Assembly: GCA_002437285.1 (NCBI GenBank)
Contig: DJOV01000075.1
Coordinates: 1-37,506 of the forward strand
Origin: Prevotella sp. UBA6429
Lineage (GTDB): Bacteria > Bacteroidota > Bacteroidia > Bacteroidales > Bacteroidaceae
DNA length: 37,506 nucleotides
Direction: 5' to 3'
This document shows, in pieces, positions 1 to 7,618 of this stretch (its first letter is position 1; every line of letters starts with the position of its first letter). The translations under genes and the position numbers were made by a program. A model generated the notes under the pieces. It did no database searches. It was not told the origin of the DNA and saw only the letters and a list, made by a program, of their open reading frames with translations.

Positions 1-113
1 ACCCTTTATCGCAAAATTACCCCATGCAAATCTCTGCGCGACGGACAAAAAACGCGATTTTCGCATTCTATTTCATCTGTCATCCGTGACAAACTTTTGC
101 ACCAAAAATCATG
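1..113 (-). repeat. Dispersed 113-bp repeat, copy 1 (continues past the window edge)
   Basis: The reverse complement of this stretch matches 20027-20139 with about 11 mismatches in 113 positions by eye, without gaps (about 90% identity). On the minus strand it ends in a TAATTTTG box (12-19), a match to the Bacteroidetes -7 element, reading left out of the window. It contains a CGAAAA...TTTTTG stem that is also present in copy 2. It encodes no evident protein. It could be a MITE-like remnant, a promoter module or a small RNA gene. What lies to its left is not visible. Confidence 0.8.
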
Positions 114-365
114 ACAATGCGTACTCATGCCATCTTTCGCGGAGAAAGTCATCATGCGCGCCCTATATATATTATAAGGTGTTACGAGCGGTGTTGCCAA
201 GCGGTCTGGCCTGGTCAAGAGTGCCTTTTTGCACATGTGTGTGGTTGGGCGCCCGATGGCCGCAAAATCAGCAAACTTACCCTGTGGGTCCATGTTTTCC
301 CACAAAAAACATAGGCTTTTCACATTAATTTATTACTTTTGCGTAGTCCTAACGACCTTTATGAA
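114..365. other. Intergenic spacer without a recognised gene
   Basis: Together with the repeat this makes a 365-base stretch before the first gene. Short reading frames are present on both strands, but none has a convincing start or protein-like composition. No tRNA fold was recognised. The only feature I can support is the promoter box at its right end. Confidence 0.5.
334..341 (+). promoter_or_regulatory. Bacteroidetes-type -7 box for the DUF6057 operon
   Basis: TACTTTTG matches the TAnnTTTG consensus exactly and lies 24 bases upstream of the ATG at 366. That predicts a very short leader of roughly 15-20 bases. No clear -33 TTTG was found at the expected spacing. Confidence 0.55.
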
Positions 366-2324
366 ATGAATGTAAACAGACAAACAAACGAAACCGAGGC
401 TCAGGCCCATGAAGCGGGCACCCGCCAGCCTGCCAGTTCACCTTCCCATCATGCCCCTCAAGGTGAAGTCTCGTCGGCTCGCAAGTCAACCTTCTGGGGT
501 TCCCTCTCGAGCTATCTCATTCCCGTCGTGGCCCTCATTGCCATGGCGGTAGCCCTCCTGGCTTATGATTCCGACTTCCTCTATCGTGTGCAAGAACTCA
601 ACCTCTTCCTCTACACACCCTTGTTCTTCCAGCAGCAACTGGTTGTGTCGGGAGGTTTCCTCACATGGCTCGGAACCTACTTCACCCAGTATTTCTATTA
701 TCCCTGGATGGGCGTCGCGCTGCTCAGCCTGTGGTGGCTGTTGCTGATGTGGCTGGTCAAGCGCACCTTCCGCATCCCGGCCTACGCTTCCGTGGTCCTG
801 TTGGTGCCCGTGGTGATGCTGCTCATCACTGACGTCGACTTGGGATATTGGATATTCTACCTCAAGCTGCGCGGACATTTCTTTGTGGCCACGATAGGCA
901 CCACGGCCGCAGTGGCCCTGGTGTGGCTCTATCGGCTCATCCCCGCGCGCTGGCAGTTGCGCAACCTCTATCTGCTTGTCGCCACGGCTGTGGCCTATCC
1001 CCTGCTGGGCTATTATGGTCTGATGGCCGCAGGCCTGATGGCCCTCATGGCTTGGCGACAGGGCCATGGGGTGCGCGACGGGCTGGCAGGCAAGGTTGTT
1101 GCCACTCTCGTGGCCCTCGTTGCCATCGTCTTCATACCCCTTATCTGCTACCGCTACGTCTATTGCCAGACCCCTGAGGCCGGCATCTATTCCACGGCGT
1201 TGCCCGTCTATTGCTTCTATGGCGAGTTTCCGGTCTATTATCTTCCCTTCGCATTGCTCACGGCTTCGCTTGCCCTCTTTGCCCTGGCTTATGGCGCCTG
1301 GCCTGCCACCCTCCGGCGGCGCTATGCCGTCATGGCCAGTGTGTTGGTCGTCATCGTACTCGTGGCGGGCGCATGGACAGGCTGGTACAAGGACAAGAAC
1401 TTCCGCCGCGAGCTCATCATGACCCACGAGGTGGAGAACCTCAACTGGGACGGTGTGCTGCAGACCTACCAGACGCTCGACGAAGACGAGGAACCCACGC
1501 GCATGATGTGGATGCTGAAGAACCTGGCGCTTTTCCGCCTGGGCACGGCGGGCGACAACCTCTATCACTACAAGAATGGCGATGCCACTTGCAACGCACC
1601 CTTCATGGTCAGACTTACACAGACGGGCGGCAAGCTCATCTACTACCACTACGGCAAGCTCAACTTCTGCTACCGCTGGTGCCTGGAGGACGGCGTGGAG
1701 TTTGGCTGGCGCGTCGACTACCTGAAGTACATGCTCAAGTGCGCCATTCTCAATGGAGAGATGAAGGTGGCCAAGAAATATATCGATATCCTCAAGGACA
1801 CCAAATACTACAAGGACTATGCGGAGCACTATGAGCCTTACCTCACCAACCGCGCCCTCATCAAGCGCGACCCGGAGATGAAGCCCATCCTTCACTTCCT
1901 GAACGGACGCGATGCGCTGACCTCCGACAACACGCTCGTGGAACTCTACCTGCTCAAGAGCTTTGCCAACGAGACCTCCAACGACCCCGTCTACCAGGAG
2001 GCTTGCCTGCAAGCCGCCCTGCAGTCGAAGCAGATCCCCGTCTTCTGGACCCAGTTTGCCCAGTATGCCCGGCTGCATCCCGGGAAGCGCATGCCCATCC
2101 ACTATCAGGAGGCAGCCTACCTCTATGGCCACCTGGAGAGCAACGTGGACATCAGCCACATGCCATTCGATGAGGAGGTCAAGCAGAACTACAACGACTT
2201 CATGGCTGCCGCACAGCAGTTGCAGGGCATGACCGAGGAGCAGATGAAGCCCTTGCTCTATCCCCGCTTTGGCGGCACGTTCTACTATGAGTACTTCCTG
2301 ATCCGGGGGCTCAAGAGCTATTGA
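366..2324 (+). CDS. DUF6057 family multi-pass membrane protein
   Basis: A 652-residue inner-membrane protein of unknown function. After a polar N-terminus of about 45 residues there are about nine hydrophobic segments (roughly residues 49-67, 115-131, 140-156, 172-190, 200-230 in two parts, 245-263, 290-311 and 321-338). A soluble C-terminal half of about 310 residues follows, rich in Tyr, Trp and helix-pair patterns resembling TPR-like repeats. This architecture fits the Bacteroidetes family DUF6057, recognised from overall pattern only. I start at ATG 366 rather than the in-frame TTG 339, because 339 lies inside the -7 promoter box. The next gene begins 35 bases downstream on the same strand, so the two are probably one operon and may act together in the envelope. 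Confidence 0.7.
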   Translation: MNVNRQTNETEAQAHEAGTRQPASSPSHHAPQGEVSSARKSTFWGSLSSYLIPVVALIAMAVALLAYDSDFLYRVQELNLFLYTPLFFQQQLVVSGGFLTWLGTYFTQYFYYPWMGVALLSLWWLLLMWLVKRTFRIPAYASVVLLVPVVMLLITDVDLGYWIFYLKLRGHFFVATIGTTAAVALVWLYRLIPARWQLRNLYLLVATAVAYPLLGYYGLMAAGLMALMAWRQGHGVRDGLAGKVVATLVALVAIVFIPLICYRYVYCQTPEAGIYSTALPVYCFYGEFPVYYLPFALLTASLALFALAYGAWPATLRRRYAVMASVLVVIVLVAGAWTGWYKDKNFRRELIMTHEVENLNWDGVLQTYQTLDEDEEPTRMMWMLKNLALFRLGTAGDNLYHYKNGDATCNAPFMVRLTQTGGKLIYYHYGKLNFCYRWCLEDGVEFGWRVDYLKYMLKCAILNGEMKVAKKYIDILKDTKYYKDYAEHYEPYLTNRALIKRDPEMKPILHFLNGRDALTSDNTLVELYLLKSFANETSNDPVYQEACLQAALQSKQIPVFWTQFAQYARLHPGKRMPIHYQEAAYLYGHLESNVDISHMPFDEEVKQNYNDFMAAAQQLQGMTEEQMKPLLYPRFGGTFYYEYFLIRGLKSY

Positions 2325-2359
2325 CGCCCGGCGAGACCCCAACCAACACTACATGATTC

Positions 2360-3931
2360 ATGAACAACAACACTGAAGAAATGAAATCCAGAAAGACATC
2401 ATACACCCAGCAAGCGGCCGCCAGCAAGCGGGCCGCCCTCGGACTGTTACTCCTTTTGTCGCTCTGCCTCGCGGGCTGCGGCCGCGTCGAGGTGCCCGCG
2501 CAGTATGGTGAGACACCCAAGCTGCCGGCTGTCTATCCTGACTACACCCATGTCACCGTACCGGTCAACATCGCTCCCCTGACGATGGAGCTCACCACAC
2601 CGGCTGAGGATGTGGTGACGCGATACAGCTACGCTGGCCAGGAGATTGTGTGCGGAGGTGTCAAGGCACAGCCTGACATCGACGAGTGGAAGGCGCTGAC
2701 GGCGGCCGCCAAGGGACACGACATCCGCGTGGACGTCTATGCCCGCCAGCAGGGACAGTGGACCCACTACAAGCCCTTCACCATCACGGTCAGCCCAGAT
2801 AGCATCGACCCTTACATCTCTTACCGACTGATCGCACCCTCCTACGTCACCTACGAGGAGCTGACCATCAATCAGCGGTGCCTGGAAAACTATGACGAGA
2901 CCGTCATCTACAACAACATGCTGGCGGCCAACGACAGCGACGGACAGTGCATCAACTGCCACAATGTGCAGAACTACAATCCCGACAGATACCAGTTTCA
3001 CGCCCGCCAGCACCATGGCGGCACCGTCATCGAGTATGACGGCAAGATGCAGAAGGTCAACATGAAGAACGACAGCATCCTCTCGGCCGGTGTCTATCCC
3101 GCATGGCACCCCACGCTGAAGCTCCTGGCCTATTCGACCGACCAGACCATGCAGAGCTTCCACACGCGCGACATTGACAAGATAGAGGTGCTCGACTCCC
3201 AGAGTGACCTCATCCTCTTCGATCCCGACAAGAACGAGGTGCAGACCATTCTCAACGATTCCACCGAGTTTGAGGTGTTCCCCTGTTGGTCGCCCGACGG
3301 CAAGTATCTCTATTATGCCAGCGCACACTTCGAGTATCGCGACACCGTGGAGCATGGCATGGAGGCCATCTCCCGCGCCAAGGAGATCAAGTACAGCCTT
3401 TACCGTCTGCCGTTCGATGAGAAGACGCGCACGTTTGGCCCCCGCGAGATGGTCTTCGACGCCGCAGGCATGGGCAAGAGTGCCACTTTCCCCCGCGTGT
3501 CGCCCGACGGGCGCTTCCTGCTCTACAGCCTGGGTGGCTGGGGCTGCTTCCATGTGTGGCATCGCGATGCCGACCTCTGGATGACTGACCTCAAGACCCT
3601 GCGGAGCTATCCGCTCACGGCCGCCAACTCCAACAACTCGGAGAGCTATCACGAATGGTCGTCAAACGGGCGCTGGATCATCTTCTCCAGCCGCCGTGAC
3701 GACGGTGTCTACACGCGCCCCTTCATCGCACACATCGACAAGAACGGGCAACCCTCGAAAGCTTTCGAACTGCCGCAGGAGGATCCCGACTTCCACCACC
3801 AGTTCATGAAGAGCTACAACGCCACTATCTTCATGCGCGGACCGGTGAAGACCACCCCGCAAGGCATCTATGACGTGTTGAAGAACGATGATGTCACTCC
3901 TGTGACTTACCGTTCCGCGTCATCCCATTAA
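2360..3931 (+). CDS. Lipoprotein with c-type heme motif and PD40/WD40-like propeller repeats
   Basis: A 523-residue predicted lipoprotein. The signal peptide (about residues 23-39) ends in the lipobox LAGC with Cys40. An N-terminal domain of about 150 residues is followed by a CINCH motif (C197, C200, H201), the classic CxxCH heme c attachment site, with a His-rich HARQHHGG stretch just after it. The C-terminal half has beta-propeller blades of the TolB/PD40 type, with cores near W249, W310 (WSPDGK), S381 (SPDGR) and W433 (WSSNGR). Such proteins are often labelled TolB-like, but the heme motif suggests an electron-transfer or sensing role in the periplasm. It probably shares a transcript with the DUF6057 gene and is closed by a strong terminator. 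An alternative start is Met8 (2381). The true function is unknown. Confidence 0.75.
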   Translation: MNNNTEEMKSRKTSYTQQAAASKRAALGLLLLLSLCLAGCGRVEVPAQYGETPKLPAVYPDYTHVTVPVNIAPLTMELTTPAEDVVTRYSYAGQEIVCGGVKAQPDIDEWKALTAAAKGHDIRVDVYARQQGQWTHYKPFTITVSPDSIDPYISYRLIAPSYVTYEELTINQRCLENYDETVIYNNMLAANDSDGQCINCHNVQNYNPDRYQFHARQHHGGTVIEYDGKMQKVNMKNDSILSAGVYPAWHPTLKLLAYSTDQTMQSFHTRDIDKIEVLDSQSDLILFDPDKNEVQTILNDSTEFEVFPCWSPDGKYLYYASAHFEYRDTVEHGMEAISRAKEIKYSLYRLPFDEKTRTFGPREMVFDAAGMGKSATFPRVSPDGRFLLYSLGGWGCFHVWHRDADLWMTDLKTLRSYPLTAANSNNSESYHEWSSNGRWIIFSSRRDDGVYTRPFIAHIDKNGQPSKAFELPQEDPDFHHQFMKSYNATIFMRGPVKTTPQGIYDVLKNDDVTPVTYRSASSH

Positions 3932-3952
3932 GTTCACAATCGTGTCGTCGCC

Positions 3953-4030
3953 AAGCCCTTGGTGACAAGTCGTGCCCGCTGCGGAACAAGCCGCAGACAC
4001 CTGTCGCAGACTTGTCCCCAAGGGCTTTTT
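3953..4030 (+). terminator. Long branched intrinsic terminator
   Basis: Arms 3953-3971 and 4009-4027 pair at 18 of 19 positions (AAGCCCTTGG... with ...CCAAGGGCTT). They enclose a second perfect hairpin, CTGCGG/CCGCAG (3979-3984 and 3991-3996). The T-run at 4026-4030 follows on the plus strand. There is no T-run on the other side, so it mainly ends the upstream plus-strand operon, although it sits between two convergent operons. Confidence 0.8.
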
Positions 4031-4114
4031 GCATGGGTCAGCACGATGGATGGGTGCCTGTGATGCCGTGAACGGAACGGTGTGGAAGATGGCGATGGCA
4101 GCCTATGGCCAATG

Positions 4115-4741
4115 TCACAGGTAGAAGATGGCCTCGTTTCCCTCGTTGAACAACAGGTCAAGGATGGAAAGGTTGGGTTGGAAACCATGCTTCTGCTGAT
4201 ACACTTGATAATAGGGTGTGGGCTCAAAGCTCGGGTCGGGCAGCGGCTTCTTGGGGCGGATGGCATCACGGAAGTCATCTGCACCCAGCTCGCTGGCATC
4301 GGCATAGTGGTCGGTCAGCTGCAGGTTGGGGCGTATGTCAAGCAGTTCGCACAGTTTGTGTGTGATGGCCAGGTTGAAGTCAAACAGGCTTTCCCACCGC
4401 TGTTCGAAGAACGGGCGCAGGTCATCGGCATAGTATTCGAAAAAAGGACTCTCGCCGTAGGCCGAGAGCAAGGCGTTCCAGTGTAGGTGGCGCCAGTTGC
4501 CATGGTCGCTGACGCGCATGTCGGCCATGCTGCATTTGGTGCTCTCGCCGTGCTCGGTGGGCACCGTGAGCGCCTGGGTGCCAGCCGTCGTGGCGATGAG
4601 GCAACGGTTGCGGTAGGTCTGTTTCACGAAGTGGTCGTGGCGTTCCAGCAGGCAGAGGCCATAGCGGTTGAGCTTCTGGTACCACTGCACCGGACCGAAA
4701 TAAGTGGATGACAGGATCGCTACAGAGGTGCCTGTAGTCAT
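4115..4741 (-). CDS. WbqC family protein
   Basis: A 208-residue cytosolic protein with the WbqC family signature: an N-terminal STYFGPVQWYQKL block followed by HFVKQTYRNRC and LTVPTE. The family is named from O-antigen gene clusters and its biochemistry is largely undefined. In Bacteroidales a copy often sits beside signal peptidase genes rather than polysaccharide genes, as here. I start at the ATG at 4741. An in-frame ATG at 4762 would add seven residues and overlap the stop of the upstream gene (ATGGTAA), so it is also possible. Last gene of the dapB operon. Confidence 0.8.
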   Translation of the reverse strand: MTTGTSVAILSSTYFGPVQWYQKLNRYGLCLLERHDHFVKQTYRNRCLIATTAGTQALTVPTEHGESTKCSMADMRVSDHGNWRHLHWNALLSAYGESPFFEYYADDLRPFFEQRWESLFDFNLAITHKLCELLDIRPNLQLTDHYADASELGADDFRDAIRPKKPLPDPSFEPTPYYQVYQQKHGFQPNLSILDLLFNEGNEAIFYL

Positions 4742-4755
4742 GTGTGCGGATGGGT

Positions 4756-5160
4756 TTACCATGGCAGGTGATAGAGTCTTGTGGCTTTTCCCTCCACCTG
4801 GTGCAAGTGGACCAGCGTGCGGGAACGCCCCGTGTCGACGAGATAGAGCTTGCAGTCGGCGCAGGCACACCGTCGGCAACAGTGGTAGGGTATGCGGTAG
4901 TTGGTGCGCCCCACGTGGATCGTGTCGCCCGGGACGGCCAGCACGGCGCCCACCAGCCGCTCGGGCTGGCGGAAGACCATGAGGTCGCCCCGGCGAAACG
5001 TGGCATGGGTCACCTTGTTCACCACCACGCGGTCGCCCTTGACGAGAGTCGGTGTGACATCCGTGGGCACGGTGTAGATGGCGAATGCGAAGGCGCGCAC
5101 GGCCAGGAAGATGGCCACAAACACGCCCAGGGCTAAGAGAAACTTGGCTGTCTGCCTCAT
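4756..5160 (-). CDS. Degenerate S26 signal peptidase-like protein, probably inactive
   Basis: A 134-residue protein with one N-terminal membrane segment (about residues 6-28) and a recognisable S26 core: YTVPTDVTPTL (29-39) then KGDRVVVNK, and GDLMVF...AVPGD (59-79). The position of the catalytic Ser (normally P-S-x-S-M) holds Asp/Val, and the region that should carry the catalytic Lys reads VGAVLAV with no Lys or Arg. The C-terminal GDNRxxSxDSR box is absent. A cluster of five cysteines (C94, C95, C98, C100, C103) replaces it. It starts within the stop of lepB (ATGA overlap), so it is made together with the active enzyme. It may be a membrane-anchored partner or regulator of LepB, or a redox or metal-binding protein; this is inference. 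Confidence 0.75.
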   Translation of the reverse strand: MRQTAKFLLALGVFVAIFLAVRAFAFAIYTVPTDVTPTLVKGDRVVVNKVTHATFRRGDLMVFRQPERLVGAVLAVPGDTIHVGRTNYRIPYHCCRRCACADCKLYLVDTGRSRTLVHLHQVEGKATRLYHLPW

Positions 5161-6623
5161 TTGATGTTGTCAACCCATCGGAAGAGCCTGTTCCAGCGTA
5201 TGCCGGCCAAGCCCTTGCGGTCGGGGTCGGAGCTCCACCAGATGAAGATGGGCTTACCCACGATGCAACTCTCGGGCACGAAGCCCCAGTAGCGTGAGTC
5301 GGCCGAGTTGTGTCGGTTGTCACCCATCATCCAGTAGTAGCCCATCTTGAATGTGTAGCTATTGGCTTGTTTGCCGTTGATGTAGATGCGCCCGTTCTTC
5401 ACCTGGAGGTCGTTGCCCTCGTAGATGCGGATGGGACGCTCGTAGATGGCGATGTTGTCCATCGTCAGGCGTATCGACTTTCCTTTCTCCGGTATCCAGA
5501 TGGGACCGTAGTTGTCGCGTGTCCAGCCCGTCACGGCATTGAGCGGATACAGGTCGCCCACATACTGGTCGGTGTTCAGGCGGATGCTGGCCACGAGATC
5601 CTTGCGGGCTTTCAGCGCTTTCATGGCGCGCTTGGTGAGCGGCATGTAGCCATTCTGGTTGAGGCTCGTCAGGTCTTCCATGCTGATGCCCAGGTCGTGC
5701 ATGAGGTCTTCGGGCAGGTCGGCCTTGAGCTTCACGTAGTAGGTGTACTGCACGTTGTCGGGCTCCTTGTTGGGCTTGCCGTCGAGATAGACGATGCGGT
5801 TCTTGATCTGCAGCGTCTGTCCAGGCAGGCCCACGCAGCGCTTCACGTAGTTCTCTGTGCGGTCGGTGGGCCTGGAGGCTATCGAGCCATAGGTGTTGGG
5901 ATTGTTGGCGATGTAGTTGCGGCCCAAGGCGTAGAGCAGCTTGAAGTAGTCGGCTTGCTGCTGGCGGTTGAGTGTGGCGGGGTCCACGGGGTTGGGGAAG
6001 TTCTCCTGGTAGATCTGCTGCCCGATGCTGTAGACCATGCCGTAGTAGTCGTACGACTGGTAGGCCGGAGCGGTGACGATGGTGTCGCCGGCCGGATAGT
6101 TGAACACCACGATGTCGTTGAGCTGCACCTTGCCCAATCCCTTCATGCGACGGTAGTCCCAGTGGGGCCATTCCAGGTAGCTCTTGGCCTGGATGAGCGG
6201 CAGGGTGTGCTGTGTGAGCGGCATGGTGAGTGGCGTCTCGGGGATGCGGGGCCCGTAGCTTGCCTTCGACACGAAGAGGTAGTCGCCCGTGAGCAGCGAC
6301 TTCTCAAGCGAGCTGGAGGGAATGACGTAGTTTTGGAAGAGGAAGAGGTTGACGAAGTAGACGGCCACCAGCGAGAACACCAGGGCGTCCACCCAACTCA
6401 TGATAAAGCGCACAGGCCCCTCCGAGTCTTTCCACCACTGCCAGCGTATGCGCTTCGTGATGTAGACATCGAAGAGCAGCCCGGCGCCGATGAGCGTCAG
6501 CAGCCAGCCCACGATGGAGCGAGGCTGTATCCACGCGATGCACAGGGCATAGAGGATGATCACAATGGCAAACTTCGCCCATTGCTTCTTCATGTTCAAA
6601 TTGGCTTTTTCCTTGTCTATCAT
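5157..6623 (-). CDS. lepB: Signal peptidase I
   Basis: A 488-residue inner-membrane serine protease that removes signal peptides from Sec/Tat-exported proteins. Two N-terminal hydrophobic segments (about 18-32 and 36-52) and a third (about 78-96) precede the catalytic core. The nucleophile is Ser105 in IPSSSLEKS, the general base is Lys261 in NYVKRCVGLPG, and the conserved GDNRHNSADSRYWG box begins at 434. It is larger than typical 300-residue enzymes because of long insertions between boxes (about 125-255 and 285-385), as is common in Bacteroidetes. It follows dapB by 13 bases and overlaps the next gene by ATGA. Met11 (6593) is a plausible alternative start. Confidence 0.93.
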   Translation of the reverse strand: MIDKEKANLNMKKQWAKFAIVIILYALCIAWIQPRSIVGWLLTLIGAGLLFDVYITKRIRWQWWKDSEGPVRFIMSWVDALVFSLVAVYFVNLFLFQNYVIPSSSLEKSLLTGDYLFVSKASYGPRIPETPLTMPLTQHTLPLIQAKSYLEWPHWDYRRMKGLGKVQLNDIVVFNYPAGDTIVTAPAYQSYDYYGMVYSIGQQIYQENFPNPVDPATLNRQQQADYFKLLYALGRNYIANNPNTYGSIASRPTDRTENYVKRCVGLPGQTLQIKNRIVYLDGKPNKEPDNVQYTYYVKLKADLPEDLMHDLGISMEDLTSLNQNGYMPLTKRAMKALKARKDLVASIRLNTDQYVGDLYPLNAVTGWTRDNYGPIWIPEKGKSIRLTMDNIAIYERPIRIYEGNDLQVKNGRIYINGKQANSYTFKMGYYWMMGDNRHNSADSRYWGFVPESCIVGKPIFIWWSSDPDRKGLAGIRWNRLFRWVDNIK

Positions 6624-6636
6624 GGCAGTCGGGGGG

Positions 6637-7401
6637 TCAAGGGATGAGCGTGCTGAAGAGGTCGCTGGTGGTCAGCAGGCCCGTGTGGTTGGCGGTGTAT
6701 TCGGCGGCGAGCACGGCACCTAAGGCGAATCCCTGGCGCGAGTGGGCGCTGTGGGTGATGCTGATCTGGTCGGCCTCGCTGTTGTAGGTGATGGTGTGTA
6801 TGCCCGGCACCTCGTCGTGGCGCACGCTGTTCACCAGCAGTTCGTCGGCCTTGTGGTCGGCCGAGCCGTCCACGTGCCCGTCGTCCCAGGTGGTGGTGCC
6901 CTTCCTCCACGAGGTCTTGCGGTCGAGCTGTCCGAGGATGTCCTCGGCCAGGGTGATGGCCGTTCCTGACGGTGCGTCGAGCTTGTGGATATGGTGGGTC
7001 TCCTCCATCTCCACGTCATACTGCGTGAACTGGTTCATGATCTTGGCCAGGTACTTGTTGACGGCGGCGAAGATGGCCACGCCAATCGAGAAGTTGGAAG
7101 CCCAGAAGAGCGTCTGCTTGCCATCCTTGGTGAGCGCTTCCACATCGGCCTTGTGGTCGGTCATCCAGCCGGTGGAGCCGCTCACCACCTTCACGTTGTG
7201 CTTGAAGGCGCGCAGATAGTTGCCGTAGGCCGCTGTGGGGTTGGTGAACTCTATGGCCACGTCGGCTGAGGCGAAGGCCGGGCTATCAAAGTCGTCTTGG
7301 TTGTCCACGTCAATCTTGCAGACAATCTCATGGCCGCGGGCGATGGCGATTTGCTCTATCATGTGCCCCATCTTTCCGTAGCCGATCAATGCAATCTTCA
7401 T
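6637..7401 (-). CDS. dapB: 4-hydroxy-tetrahydrodipicolinate reductase
   Basis: A 254-residue cytosolic enzyme that reduces 4-hydroxy-tetrahydrodipicolinate to tetrahydrodipicolinate with NAD(P)H, on the route to diaminopimelate and lysine. The N-terminal Rossmann motif is GYGKMG (7-12). The catalytic block ETHHIHKLDAPSGTA (134-148) carries the expected His136 and Lys140. The length matches short Bacteroidetes DapB proteins. It is the first gene of a four-gene operon with lepB, the degenerate peptidase and wbqC, and has a good -7 box 33 bases upstream. Confidence 0.95.
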   Translation of the reverse strand: MKIALIGYGKMGHMIEQIAIARGHEIVCKIDVDNQDDFDSPAFASADVAIEFTNPTAAYGNYLRAFKHNVKVVSGSTGWMTDHKADVEALTKDGKQTLFWASNFSIGVAIFAAVNKYLAKIMNQFTQYDVEMEETHHIHKLDAPSGTAITLAEDILGQLDRKTSWRKGTTTWDDGHVDGSADHKADELLVNSVRHDEVPGIHTITYNSEADQISITHSAHSRQGFALGAVLAAEYTANHTGLLTTSDLFSTLIP

Positions 7402-7433
7402 GTTTGTTTGTGCTTCGAATGGTTTGTTAGTTG

Positions 7434-7441
7434 CAAAAGTA
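7434..7441 (-). promoter_or_regulatory. Bacteroidetes-type -7 box for the dapB operon
   Basis: On the minus strand this reads TACTTTTG, an exact TAnnTTTG match, 33 bases upstream of the dapB ATG. It lies in the AT-rich gap shared with the divergent PCMD gene. Confidence 0.6.
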
Positions 7442-7535
7442 CGTATTTTAGGTGAAAGTAGTTGATTTACAACCTTAAATATTTGAAAATTCCATCATTT
7501 TAGTGCTATGAAAACACTTTTTGCCCCATTCTTTC

Positions 7536-7566
7536 TTTGTGGGTAATTTGAAATGATGTAACTTTG
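7536..7566 (+). promoter_or_regulatory. Bacteroidetes promoter (-33 TTTG, 19-bp spacer, -7 TAACTTTG)
   Basis: TTTG at 7536-7539 and TAACTTTG at 7559-7566 are separated by 19 bases, the standard Bacteroidetes arrangement. It lies 52 bases before the start codon of the PCMD lipoprotein at 7619. This is the clearest complete promoter in the window. Confidence 0.75.
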
Positions 7567-7618
7567 CACTTTGTTAGTGTCTGACCTTTTGGTCAGGCCG
7601 GGTAAGAAAAGATTGTTT

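Noticed and set aside
180..260. A possible tRNA-like or structured RNA region
   Set aside because: A stretch resembling GCCAAGCGGTCTGGCC hinted at a tRNA arm, but no cloverleaf, TTC loop or acceptor stem could be built.
361..369. A minimal ATG-AAA-TGA frame overlapping the DUF6057 start codon
   Set aside because: It looks like a coupling mini-ORF, but three codons are too little to distinguish from chance.
486..2342. A 618-codon open frame on the minus strand opposite the DUF6057 gene
   Set aside because: Its product is rich in Val, His, Leu and Glu with no recognisable domain. Such long antisense frames occur opposite most real genes here (for example 12714-14372, 17335-19062, 31582-33306 and 35038-36270), as expected from GC-rich third positions.
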